Positions 1-11,517 of a stretch of DNA of 64,000 bases are shown here, in pieces; position 1 is the first letter of the stretch, and every line of letters starts with the position of its first letter. The stretch spans positions 620,001-684,000 of the forward strand of contig VNWV01000007.1 of assembly GCA_009801085.1 (NCBI GenBank). The letters run 5' to 3'. The position numbers were made by a program, and so were the translations under genes. Below the pieces are notes generated by a model. The model did not search any database, was not told the origin of the DNA, and saw only the letters and a list, made by a program, of their open reading frames with translations. Origin of the DNA: Lasiodiplodia sp. COLG20 (Eukaryota > Ascomycota > Dothideomycetes > Botryosphaeriales > Botryosphaeriaceae).

Positions 1-626
1 ACGCCTCCGGGACTTGGCCTCAACATGAAGAACTCCGTACGCCCGCGTCGCAGACGGACGGAGGAGTCTGTTTTTTGCGCCGCTCTCTGCGGAACATGCT
101 CTCTTTTGGTTGCGACACATATGTTTTGGCACGACGTTGTATACAGGTTGTCTTGCTGCTCCACCTGGGGCCACGCCCATGCTCACTCGCATGGGGATTC
201 TGCTGAGCCCCTCAACACCATGCATCCCATCATACACGCCTCTAAGCGCGGTGGCAAACAAGCCCACCCACCCCCCTGACCGACCCAGTCTTTGACAACG
301 GTGCGGCTCCGGAAAAGCAAGCACCTCGCCTTTCGGCCGTGCCGACATAACGTGGACGATGGGAATCTGCACTGACCCCGGATCTCCACCTCTTATCGTT
401 TTGTCATAAGGCCCAGCCTCGAATCTTTCAATCCACTCGATAAGCATCGGTATCCCTCTATCTCTTTGTCTTCATGACGTCTCTTCCTCTGCCTCAATCA
501 GCAGCATCCCATCCGCTCTATTTCCTCCTCTTCTATTTTTGACATGCCGTGATGCTAAGAAGGCATCATCTTGTCAAACAGCCCCTGCATTTCGCTGATC
601 TGTCTTTCTCTGCTTCTTCAGTCCTC
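1..626. other. non-coding sequence, left edge of window
   Basis: No reading frame here resembles a protein family and none carries convincing splice signals. The stretch lies 3' of the minus-strand NTF2-like gene, so part of it is probably that gene's 3' UTR. Pyrimidine-rich runs occur around 440-540. Confidence 0.5.
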
Positions 627-1172
627 TCACACCCCTATGTTTTCTGGCAAGTAGTCCATCGGACTTGCAGCGGCATCCAAGAATTCCCTCCACAGCACGA
701 CCTTTGTGCCCGTCTCGTCAAAGGTCAGCGTCCAAATCATGTCGCATGCGTACTTGCCACCGACCGTGTCCGCCCTGGCCGTTAGCCAGAGGCACACTTT
801 CCGGCCGGGCACATCGTCCACGACCTCGAGCACGTCGAGCGCGTAGTGCCTAAAGACGGCACGGTACATGTTTAGCGTGCGCTGGAAGCCGTCGGCATCC
901 TGCGGCGTCTGGTTCAGGCTAGCGGGCAAGACCTCGCGCGTGAAGTTAGGCGCGCGGAACGACGCAATCGTCTGCGTCTCTATGTTGTTGCGGTTGAAGG
1001 CTGCCACAATCTCAAGCGCCGCGGCGCGCTGCTTGCTCATTGGCCCATCGTGACGATGGTGGTGCGAGCTGCCGCTGCTGCCGCTGCCGCTGCTGCTGCT
1101 GCTGCCGTCGTATTTCAGGGACCACGGGTTGCGCGACTTGGACGAGTATCCTCCGCCGGACGGTAATGACAT
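627..1172 (-). CDS. small SnoaL/NTF2-like protein, single exon
   Basis: Encodes 181 residues with no intron needed. The first ~45 residues are low complexity (Gly/Ser run, then a His-rich HHHRH stretch) and probably disordered. From about residue 45 the pattern looks like the SnoaL-like/NTF2-like alpha+beta fold: an N-terminal helix (EIVAAFNRNN), a central YRAVFRHYALDVLEVV segment, and alternating strands such as KVCLWLTARA and ACDMIWTLTF ending in KVVLWREFLD. Proteins of this type occur widely in filamentous fungi, often with unknown substrates; some members of the fold are isomerases or hydratases and many have no known activity. No signal peptide or membrane segment is visible. The fold call is inference from hydrophobic patterning, so the function stays open. 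The gene is isolated, with no neighbour within 2.5 kb. Confidence 0.7.
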   Translation of the reverse strand: MSLPSGGGYSSKSRNPWSLKYDGSSSSSGSGSSGSSHHHRHDGPMSKQRAAALEIVAAFNRNNIETQTIASFRAPNFTREVLPASLNQTPQDADGFQRTLNMYRAVFRHYALDVLEVVDDVPGRKVCLWLTARADTVGGKYACDMIWTLTFDETGTKVVLWREFLDAAASPMDYLPENIGV

Positions 1173-3887
1173 GATCGTATGTGCTACTTTCGTTTACTCC
1201 TTTTGCCGTGTTGTTGGAGGCCGAGTTTCCGACGACGCCTGGCCAGTCGATACGGAGCTAGGCGCGGTGGCTGCGGCAGTGTTTCGATTCGCTTCCTGGG
1301 AAAAGCCACACCAATGTGCTTGACGTGGGCTGGTATGCAACGGGACGGCGGCTGAGGTTCCGAGTGGACTGGGTTCTTGAACCTGTTCCTGCTCGTCGTA
1401 GGAATTCTTACGCTGCAGGGGACACTCTGCAGGCAGATTGGATGTTTCAGAAACGTGAGCGATTGCTTATTCCGGCTGTGCTACATGCGCAGCGACGAAT
1501 TGCCCGATCTGGTGGTTACACAACCAGTGCGTGCAGCGTAGCAAGGGTCCGTCGCGTGAGAAAAGGCAAAAGCGGCGTGGTGTTTGTGCTTGATTGGCAA
1601 GGATTCAGTCCAAAAGACGACAGGTCGTTGAGGGAATGGCGTGAGAAAGGGAGAAGAGAGCACAAATCGACAGGCAAAAGAAAAGAGATGAGCGAAGCAG
1701 GGATCCGGCGACAGTAGTATGGCAGCGGACCGGACGAGACGAATATATGGCCGGAGTGCAGCCCAGCGCTTGGAGACGGACCGGTCACCGGCACTGCTGT
1801 TGGCGTAGTGGTGTCCGTGTGCGCTTGTGCGCGCCTGCCGCTCATCATCAGCCAGACAGAAGGGTCACCGCCAGCGTCATTGCTGTCCAGCCAGGAAATT
1901 TCTGTGAGGCCGCCGGGAAACGCGCCATCCGAGCCGTGTGCACCAGGAGGGACGCGCCGGCCAAAATCCAACGGAGCGCGGGTCCGACCTTCATGCGCTA
2001 GGCCAGTCCAACCTCCACTCACGTTGCTCGCAAACATTGTTCGCCCAGCATTGGCTGCTGAGGCTCGGTCGTGTCAAAAGCCCGACGCGTCCCTGACGCA
2101 AAAAGGAGGGCGGGGCGAGCCGGCGCAGCCAGGAAAGCGCGGTGCGATTCGAAGCTTCTGGTGGCCTTCTGGCCCACATCCCCAGCCCAACGGTGAAACG
2201 TGCCCGCCGTTCTACCGGCCGCCTTGCCAGCCTTTCACCGCCGTCGCCAACCGGGCCGGCCTGCGTCTGATATACAACCGTCGAATTCCGACCCATCTCC
2301 GCGTATCGCACAACGCAGTGGCAGACGCCAGCCTGGTCACACAGGGCGTCAGCGATCCGCCATCGACCGGGAGATCGATGCGGCAATGCAATAACAGCCA
2401 CGTAGTCGGCGGGCGAGATAGGGTGGGGAATTGTCTTTTGCTCGAGCCCTGACGATCCCCGGCGTTAGTGAGCAATGCTAGTCTCGGTGTAGAAATATCT
2501 CCTCGCGCTTCGACGAGCGCAGGACGTTAGTTGGCTGCATCGTAGGACCCTTTTCTTTTTGCTTTGTCGTTATCGCTCGTCGCTTGAGTGAAGGCAGCTT
2601 CAATCCGGGGTCCCCATCCATAAGGCCAGCATCGAAAGCAAGCCGAAAGTATCCGGCGCCGAATATCTCGGTAGGTTGGGCGTTTGGACCGCGTGGTCGA
2701 CGGGGATGTGCGATCATGTGGTATGATAGTGACTAAACCTTGTACTCACGTCGAACCCGGTCAGAAAAATGTGCACGAGGTTCGTCGCTGCTGGAAGGGG
2801 AAAGTTAATCGCTGCGTCGACCAATCGGCGACAACTCCCTTCGTGCCTTCCCTCCAACTGCCTGCCTTGGGTGCGCAGGTCGATGAGTATAATCGCAGAC
2901 AAGCAGCGGTCGAAAGTGTATCTAGAACGAGGCACATCGGCAAGCAGCTGATGAGTCGATGAGTGCTGAACAAGAGGCCAATACAAGAAATGATAAGTCG
3001 TCAGGTGAGGGGAATAGTCTTGCTGAGCGCTGCTTACTTGATTTTCTGCTTTTGGCGAGAGCTCCCCGCAACCATCGCTGTTCACAATCCTCCTCGGGTA
3101 ACAAGGCTAACCGGCACTTCGGTTGCGGAAAGAAGTCAGATGCATCGTACGACCGCAGTCATGCGCGTCATTCTCGCTGCATTGCCCCCGGGGCGATTTC
3201 GTCCCATTGCTCGTGCTCACGGGATATGGGCCCGTACGCCCGGATGGAGGATTCGGGATTGTGGAGAGCTCCACAATGCATCTCCCGCGCCATATTCCTT
3301 TTGCTGCTGTACCCAGCAGCTAGAAGGCACCAGCTTGAAAAAGTCTGCACCAGGATTGTCGGAGATTTTCAACTACCTGCGGGAGCACGATCCACTTTCT
3401 TCCTCCGGGCCGTTGTTTGCTAAATCCATATCACTCCACCATAGTCCTTCTCTCCCAAATGTCACTCCACCCAACCGTCAATAGTCAGACCCTCTTGAAT
3501 CTCACCAATATGCACCTGACGCCATTTCCCCGGTCCCCACGTGGTTGTCGGAACCTGCCGCCTTCCGTTGTCTATATCGAACTGTTGTGCCGATGATACC
3601 CATTGTCCATCTCCGTTGGAGCATCCCAAGGACCGCAGACGATCCACTCCCTCTCCGGGGTCGGCCATCGGTACCTGCGTCTTCTCCAGCCGACCATCTC
3701 CACTCCGCTCTGGCCGTGATCTCTGGGCCAAATTCTCGTACCTGCATCGCCCTTCTACCTACCCGTTCCCACTTGCCGCCACGCCATCAATTTACCAAAA
3801 AAGACACAAGCCCACTTTATCAGACCCTTTTTCCGCCACATTTTTCGTTTCCCGTCAGCCGCTAACGTCATCGCCCCCTTTCCTTCT
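1173..3887. other. intergenic region, no supported gene
   Basis: About 2.7 kb between two minus-strand genes. Several open frames of 60-210 codons exist on both strands, but their translations are Arg/Pro/Ser-rich, match no family I know, and overlap each other. The part just left of 1172-1400 is the likely promoter of the NTF2-like gene. The pyrimidine-rich stretch at about 3770-3890 is probably 3' UTR of the secreted-protein gene. Confidence 0.5.
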
Positions 3888-4850
3888 CTACCACGCATCC
3901 ACGCTCGCATTGCCGCTTTCGTACCCGCTCGGCACCATGGGCGCGTGTGTGTAATACTCCTGCAGGACGCGCTCCGCGTACTGCAAATCGTCAACGCACA
4001 TGCCGCCACCCGTGGGCCCAATGTGCGGGCAGTGCACCTCCGGCCGCAGGTGCACCATGTTCTCGTGCACCATGCGGCACAGCAGCGTGTCGCCGCCGAG
4101 TTCGTACGCCTTGCCGAAGCGCTTCGCCCGCGCCAGCGTCTCGTAGCACTCGCCAAAGTCGGCGTACTGTCGGGTTTCGGCCGTCGTGCAGTGGCGCTGC
4201 GCGATGGTGCAGATCGCCGTCGCCAGCCCGTCCGTCAGGGATGCCACGGCCGCCGTGTAATTATTGCTGCCGCTCTTGCTGGCCACTGCCTCGATCGTGG
4301 CGTCCAGTAGGTTCGCGAACCACCGGTACGTGGCGTCGTACTGCCAGATCTGGCCCTGATCGTTCCAGGTGATCCAACTGTCAATCTCCACCGGGAAGGT
4401 GCCCATGATGGCGCTCTTGAAGAAAACGACCGTTGCCGCCGCCGAGATATCTTGAGTGCCCGCGAAGTGGATGATTTCATACGACACGGGAACACCGAGC
4501 AGCGTCAAGCTGGTGCTGTTCGCGAGGTTGGCGAAGAGTCCGAAGAGATATTCGGTGTTGAGCTCCTGCCCATCGAATGTGCGCGTGGCGTCAACCCGAC
4601 CGAGAATGTCTGGCGCGAAGAGCGAGGAGTTTATTGACGCAGCCTGCGCGGTATTGTTGTAGACAAAGTTGTCCCAGAAGCGGACCTGGAGACTGTAGAG
4701 TTCGTCCAAAGTGAAGTTGGCTCTTGTATTGGGACTGCTGTAGCCTGCGTAGGGTCGGAGCACAGGATGACTCTGCTCCGTTGGATTTGCACAAGCCGCC
4801 AGCAGCACCGAGCAAACGACAAGGATCGAGGACCACATTCTCGACTTCAC
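3888..4850 (-). CDS. secreted protein of unknown function, 320 residues
   Basis: Single exon. The first ~21 residues form a signal peptide: basic start (MKSRMW), hydrophobic core (SILVVCSVLLAAC) and small residues at the cut. The N-terminal half has a predicted NTF2-like flavour (FTLDELYSLQVRFWDNFVYNN, later SWITWNDQGQIWQYDATYRWFANLL), with several N-glycosylation sequons (NNT, NSS, NST, NYT). The C-terminal third holds most of the cysteines (CTIAQRHC, GECYETL, LLCRMV, VHCPH, GGGMC), which suggests disulphide bonds. No catalytic motif is recognised. It looks like a family of conserved fungal secreted proteins whose role is unassigned. No GPI-anchor hydrophobic tail is visible. The preceding NTF2-like gene is 2.7 kb away and I see no evidence that they are related. 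Confidence 0.8.
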   Translation of the reverse strand: MKSRMWSSILVVCSVLLAACANPTEQSHPVLRPYAGYSSPNTRANFTLDELYSLQVRFWDNFVYNNTAQAASINSSLFAPDILGRVDATRTFDGQELNTEYLFGLFANLANSTSLTLLGVPVSYEIIHFAGTQDISAAATVVFFKSAIMGTFPVEIDSWITWNDQGQIWQYDATYRWFANLLDATIEAVASKSGSNNYTAAVASLTDGLATAICTIAQRHCTTAETRQYADFGECYETLARAKRFGKAYELGGDTLLCRMVHENMVHLRPEVHCPHIGPTGGGMCVDDLQYAERVLQEYYTHAPMVPSGYESGNASVDAW

Positions 4851-7800
4851 CCTGGTGGTTGTGCTTGTATGCTTCTATCGCTCTTCCGTGGCGACGAACC
4901 CCGAAACTTGAAGTGATGGTAGATTCTGGTCCTGCTGGAGCCACGGTGCTCAGGCTTTGTCTTGAAGGTGGTAGGAGGATGCGTGCCGATGCGTATTGGA
5001 GGCTGCACCTAGAGTTCGAGCTTTTCAACGCCAGCAAACTGGTGTTGAGGTTGATGCAGGTCATGCGCTATGATCCCTGTTGAACATGCACCTCAGAAGA
5101 TGCGAAATGATCATGCGACACCTTTAGCTCCTTCCATGAAGTTGTGACTATAGTATGAAGCCTGTATTTCTTGAAGAGATCGCCCGTTTGCAGAGATGAC
5201 TATTTTGGAAGTGAAATGGGATTTTAGGGCAACATGCAGCTAACCGCTTAAGTTGATCCCGAGGTCGTACAATAACGAGCCCGTCGCTCACGCCCTGCAC
5301 TAACATCATTTGTGTGTGCAACCGTGGTACGTCGTCGAAATTTTGCGATTTCCATCAAAGGTACACAGGTAGGGAAGCGGCACAAGTGGGTAGAACCAAG
5401 GCGCGAATGAAACTAGAAATGAGTGCCAAGCATACACTATTCTGAAGAAATTTCCCCCGGGGTGGCTGCGTTCGACGTAAGCGAGGGTATGTGCACCAAG
5501 AAACGGGGGGAGGCACAGATGGACGAAATGAGCAACCTCTCATCTTGTTCAACCTGATGTATTGTTGTGGGTCACGGTGGCACGAAACCAAATCAGCGCA
5601 CTTGGACAACCTACCTATACCTGTCGTGTCCTTGGGCCCCACACCTGAGCTTTGGGCTACCAAAAATAGACGGTCCCTGGTCTGCACTCGTGTGCGTGCA
5701 TGAAGAGAGGGATGCTGTCAACCGAAGAGAGAGCGGACGCGACGTGCCTGGCCATGGAACCGCGTGGATGCGCCATGTGGGTGCGGGGCATGTACGACGT
5801 CGAAGAGAGGTCCTGCAACTCGGTACTCGTAATGACTTATTCAAAGGAACCAAGGGAGGAGGACCCAGGGACTCGTCATCGGTCATCGGGCGCACCATCC
5901 AACTCCATGGCGCGCGGCCGGAGTGATCGTCGGCATGTTCCAGTCTGAAGCACGAGAGGTGGAACCACGGTTGAAGAATGAACCGTTGGAGGGAGCTGCA
6001 AAGGGCTGTTCATTTCATGACCGAACACTGAGTCGGCGGCATGGAATATCCATGGAGGAGGCTACACGAGCATCTTGCATTGGGCGAGGGGACAGGTATA
6101 TCGGGGGTTCCAGAGGCCTGATTGCAGGCGGCCCAAGAGAGCGGAGACGACAATTTGAGACAGGAGCAAAAAAAAGACAGGCAGGCGAGTGGCGGTGAAT
6201 TCGCCGCTGGAGGCGAAGGCGCCTCTATTGCAGACAAGACAAAAGAAAAGCGAGACGGCGAGCTGTCCGTTTCCGGCGCAACTGGCAGGAGAAACCAAAA
6301 GACAGGCGTGATGGGAGAGGTGAGGTTGGTGCGGTCGTTGCACGAACCTTTCGGGGAATTTACCTACGCCCCACGACAGCAGCATAGCACCAGGGCCGTT
6401 AAAGCAAGGGCTGCAGCCCAATCCCTGCCTCGCTAGGGACCATCACCCCCACATCTGCGCAGCGATGCCGCATGGGTGACGTTGCTTTTTAATCCGGAGG
6501 GCCCAGAGGGTCGACGGGCGGGCTGCAGTGATTCGTGGGCAGCGGCATGCTGCTTTTTCGTGCTCGAAGGCGTCGTGTGGCTGCGGCAGGCGTCCCATAG
6601 GACAAGAGGTGCAGCCGTCCGGACCTGTATTCGGATATGAGCAAGCCGAGAAGGGGCGTCGTCACCCGCAAGTTCCGCGAGAGTCGTCTGTGATCGGGAG
6701 ATGGATTACTCGCGGCCGTCAGCCAACCGGTCAGGACCTGCGTGCCCAGCTGCTGTCGTTATCTTTGCCCTCCACTCTTCTTCTCCACGCGCCCCGCGCA
6801 TGCGAAGCAATCGCGGTCTTGAAGAGCGCAGATCGACCCGGGGCCCAGCAGCGTCGGCGAGCGCGAGCGTCCAGGCACACGACGGCACGGCGGGAGAAAG
6901 TCGCCCTAGCGCGGGAGCAGCTAACGGCAGCTAGTGCGCGGGTGCTGAGTCGTGAGGGTGGACGACCCCTCCCGGATGAAACAACAGTGTGTACGGCATG
7001 GCGGATTAGGGGGAGCTCGCCAAGGGTGCTGGGCTGGAGGCGTGAGTTGGTGGGAAGCATGAAGGCGGAGGGATTGAGGCGGCTGGCTACTTGGGCTGCT
7101 TTCTTCACTGCTGACGGCGGGCGTAGCTCCGCCGCCCCTGCCAAAAATGCGAGGCGCGCGGAAACGGCAGGCGGGCGGCGCCGCATTAAGCACAAGCGCT
7201 TGAAGCTGCCAAAACACCTGCGACCACGATGCCGGCAGCGACCGTTGCCGAGCCAGAGCTGCTGGGCCGCAACGGCACAGGCACCCATTCAGAGTGCGCA
7301 GCAATCAACCTGACGGCCCCGGTCTAGCCGTCCGCGCCCGCTGAGTCGTCGCGGCTGTCGTCTCCCCCGGCCGCGCTCCCGACAGGGCGGCGAGGGCCGC
7401 CCGCTGCCACCCGAGCCCTCTGCCCACGATGGCCTGACCTCCTGCTATTTGCTTCTTCGGCCACACATTTGCTGCTCCGCGCGAGCTCGCGTCGAGCGAC
7501 CGGGATGGACAAGGCTGAGGTTTTAGTCGTAGCCACAATGATCCTCCGGGGGGTTGGAGGTATACATTTGGGGCCTGCTGCTCGCACACCCCTCCCTCGC
7601 CCCATGCCGAGCAAGCCAGAAACAGACCTGACATGGTCCGCGAAGCCGTAGCTGAACAGGCCTGCGCCCACGCAACTCACGATTCGTCGTCGTAGCATTG
7701 CCTGCCGCGCCGCCCGCCCTGCCCCGACGGCCAATCTCTTCTTGTTGTTGTTTCGACCCCAGCGCCACTGAGCCGCCTCCACGTTCGCCCTTCTTTTATA

Positions 7801-7988
7801 CGCCCGCCGCGCGCGTACGACTCCACGAAGTCCAGACGGCCTGCCCGTTCCTGGCGTCCTCCGCTTCCCCATCCAGAAAGGCAAAAGTTCCCACTTCTGG
7901 TCCCCATCCGCATTCCCGCGATCCCCCGAGTTCCGACCCACCGCAACTGCCCGAATTTTGCTAGATCTTTCCTACTCCAGTAATCGCC
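4851..7988. other. intergenic region, promoter of coiled-coil gene
   Basis: About 3.1 kb between divergently oriented genes (secreted protein on minus, coiled-coil protein on plus). It is GC-rich from about 6480 to 7980. A 261-codon open frame at 6528-7313 translates to Arg/Ala-rich sequence with no family resemblance and is treated as chance. The pyrimidine-rich stretch at about 7690-7985, directly before the ATG at 7989, is the probable 5' UTR and core promoter of the coiled-coil gene. Confidence 0.5.
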
Positions 7989-10900
7989 ATGGCCAGCCAC
8001 GGGAGTTCCGCGGCCGCGGGCTCGCTCAGTCTGTTCCCGTCGCCCTCGCGCCAGCACACCGCTTCTTCCACGACGTCAAGTCGGCGAGAAATCGCGCGCG
8101 AAGGTGGAGCTTCCGCCGCGCCAAAGCTGTCCGACCTTAGTCATCTGGCGCTGGTCAAAGGCCAACGCGACACCATCCGCACTCAACTACGCGCGACCCA
8201 GGCCGCGACCCAGGAAGCACAACAGTCCGTGTCGTCGCTGCGCAAGCTTGCCTTCCGTCTTGCGGTGCGTATCAGCGTCAAGGAGGCCAAAGTTGCCCAG
8301 GCTGCCCGCAGCCTGGCCGATTCCCGCCGCCATGACTACGTACACAGCCGCAAGCATGAGGGACGGATTGCGCAGCTTCAGGCTACCCTTACTCGCCATG
8401 AGCAAAGGAATCGGGAACTGCTTCATAATCTGGAACAGGCTGCTCAGCTTACTATACAGTGTACGTGTGGAACCGCAATTGTCCCCATGGTTCTTGCGCG
8501 TGGCTGCTAACGCATGCCGACATAAACGTTTAGCACAGCAGCAGCATCTCTCATCGAACCTCCGCCCGCTCAGCTACGTACCTACCGGACAGCGTCCCAT
8601 TTCACCACCGCTGACCTCGCCGCCCTCTACGCCTCCGCCCTCGCCGCCAGCCAGGATCTCGAGCCGAACGTCGCAGACCAGACCGAGGCGACCCTCCGAC
8701 ATTGTCGCCGACCTCACCGAGATCCGAACGGCCAATGAGCGCTTGATCAAGGCCAAGAAGGAGTCCGACCACGCCTTGTTGCTATGCCGCTCGCGGATAG
8801 CTTCCCTGCAAGATGATTATCAGCAGTCCCAGAACCATGTACACAGCCTGGAGAAGTCAAACAGCTCTCTGGAGCACCTGGTCAAGGACTATGAGTCCAA
8901 AGTCCGTACGCTGGAGGAGGAGAAGGCTCGTCTCGAGAAAGAACTTCTCACCACCCAGGAGAAGCTCATCTTCTCTTCCAAGACCGAGGAAGTCTTGCGT
9001 GCTGAGCTAGAAGAGCACAAGTCCAGGATTGCCGAGTTGGAGCGAGAGTGCGAGGCTAGTCGTGCTCGCATCACCGAGCTGGAAGAATCCTGGTCTCACA
9101 TCGAGGAGGATCTCTCCGGCTGCAAGCTTCAGCTCAAGTCCTTGGAGCGTGAACGCCTGGCACTTCAAGAGGAGCTTTCGGCCGTCCGCAGGAAACTTTC
9201 CATCTCTGATCGGTCGCATTCCGATTTGCAACAGAAGCTTGCAAGCAAGGAAGCGGACATCGTGAAACTTCGAGAGGAACTCAAACAGGGCCAAGACAGT
9301 GCCGAGGCTCTCCAGCAGACCGTGACCTTCTACGAGAATGCCGCCCGTGAATTGCAAGCCAAGATCGCGGCTGCTAACGGTGCCATGACCATCCTCGAGA
9401 AACAGCTCGAAGTTGCCGAGTCATCCAAAAACAGCATGTACGCGGACATGGAACAGCTCCAGGAGTCGAAAAGGGAAACGGAGCGGAAGCTTCAGGATCA
9501 GATTCAGGCTCGCACCGCCCTTCAGTGGGACGTCAACCAGCTGGAACAGACCAAGTCTCGTCTCAGCCAGGAAATCCAGCGCATGCGAGCCAAGATCGAA
9601 AGCCGCAACCTCGAAGAAGCCCAGCTCAAGGACCAGGTAACCGAGCTCCTCAAGTCGCGACGGAGCCTGCAGAATCAGCTGCGCGAAGCATTGCGTCAAC
9701 TAGACATCGAGGAACAGAAGAATCCGGAAGCTGCCGATGAACTCGAGAGACTGAGAAAGTCTAAGGAGGAACTGGAAGCGAACTTGGCCCATCTGAAGGA
9801 CACGACAGGAAACCTGCACGCCGATCTCCAACTAACTAGGAAGAAGCTCGAGACGGCCGAGAAGTCGAGGACGGAGTTGCAGGAGCAGTTGGAAGTCTCG
9901 CAGAAGGCGAACGACGGCCTCAGAGGTGATGTGCGTGCCCTGAAACTCTCCAAAGCCCACGTGGAATCCAACTTGAGCATGGCCCTCCAGTCCAGAGCAA
10001 ACCTTGAAGCGAGTGTCCGCGCGAATAGGACGAAGCTTTTGGTTGCTGAGACTAACGAAATTAATCTCCAGGCCAAACTTTCGGCGGCGGAAGAAGAGGT
10101 TGCCACACTCCGCGCGGTTGTCATCGAAGCCAGACGTGTCGAGGGCAAGCTGGAAGCTCGCATCGCCGTTGCCGAAGAAGAACTAACGGCCGTCAAAAAG
10201 GCGAATGAGGAACTTGAGACGTTTCTCAGCGAGACGCGTGACAACCTCGACGATGAGACCAAGGCAAAATTGTCCGCCGCCGAAGAACTCCGGGAAAAGT
10301 ACCAGAAGAAACTTTCGATGACTGAAGAAGAAATTCACAGACTCCAAGCCGAGAACAAAAGCCTGAGCTCGGAAATTGAGAGGAAAGACCATGACATCGA
10401 AGAGCTTCGGTCCCAGGAGAGCAGCCTCAGTGCTGAACTCCGCTCCAAGGATAAGTGGATCGGGGACCTTAACCAGGTAAACGAGGAATTCGCCCAGGGT
10501 ATGGAATCCATCGAGTGTGAGCTGCGCGTCCTCCGCGAGACGAAGAAGGCGTTCCAGACGGTGGTGAAGGAGCTAAGGGAGAGGGGTGCTCACCTTGAGG
10601 TGCTGAGAGAGTGGACTGGCGACGACAAGTCGACGCACTCGCAGGAAAAACCACTTCCCAACGCTCCTTTCAAGATAAGAAGGACGTCCACGTTGATTTC
10701 AGAGGAAGGGCGCCCCGCATCTCGTGCTTCGTCGCATCGGTCCACAGAAGGCGAAGATGAACTTGACGCCTGGGCGAAGGAAGTCGAGCGCGTCCGCATG
10801 CTCCGTGATGAGACTGTCATTCAACTGAAAGGCTTGCGTCAGTCGGAGTCCCTGCTGAGGAAGAACCTGAAAGCCAGTGAGCTGGAACTGCAGCGGTTGG

Positions 10901-11517
10901 GTACTCATCAGCCACAGTATGCCATCCACACCAACACATTCTCCCATCTTCCGATTGATATCAGTGCTGACCAGCTTTGCGCCCAACACAGATACAACCA
11001 GCCCCCGAAGAAAAGCGGCAACGTCTTCCGCCGTGTCTTCCAGTGGAGCTCACGCAACCAGAAGACGAGCGGCCAGGTGTCGTGGAACAAGCCAGCCCAC
11101 CAACAGCAAGCCGCGCGGGGTATGCAGAAGGCAGGTCTCTCCGTCGGTCGTGTCCCAGATGCGCGTCCGTCGGTGGACGTGCGGCCGCAAGTTGGTAGTG
11201 GTGCGAAGGGGGGTGACATCTACTTCGACATCGAGTCGCGGACATGGAAGACGGTAAACGAGGACACGGGCGCGGCGCTGACGCCGGTGCGCACGCGGAA
11301 CATGACCAGCCCCAACCCGCATGCACTGACAGCTTCGCCGGCGTCGACGATGCCAAAATCGCGGAGCGGGACCCTAAGCAAGGGTCGCCGGCCCAACACT
11401 CGAGGCAGCAACAGCAGCGGCAGCATTGGCAGCGAGCGCCGAGTGAGGATCCACGAACCATTCGATGGAGAGAAGCTCTCCTGGGGAGGAAGGATGAAGA
11501 AGAGAATGGGGTTATAA
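7989..11517 (+). CDS. large coiled-coil protein, 1,151 residues, two exons
   Basis: Exons 7989-8460 and 8534-11517. The 73-bp intron starts GTACGT, has a GCTAAC branch element and ends TTTAG; joining keeps frame (phase 1). Residues 1-60 are Ser/Ala-rich. A first coiled segment covers about 60-155. A Pro/Ser-rich linker (LTSPPSTPPPSPPAR) follows at about 175-205. A very long, nearly continuous heptad-repeat coiled coil then runs from about 215 to 860, rich in E/K/L/Q. The C-terminal ~250 residues are basic and low complexity (KKSGNVFRRVFQWSSRN, later SRSGTLSKGRRPNTRGSNSSG). No SMC hinge, kinesin, GRIP or other catalytic or targeting domain is visible. The architecture suggests a scaffold or tether (cytoskeleton, septum, Golgi or spindle pole), but nothing in the sequence chooses between these. 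Myosin-tail-like database hits would be expected from the coiled coil alone. Confidence 0.85.

Noticed and set aside
6528..7313. 261-codon open frame on the plus strand
   Set aside because: Arg/Ala-rich, matched by overlapping frames on the other strand, and no recognisable domain; chance opening in GC-rich promoter DNA.
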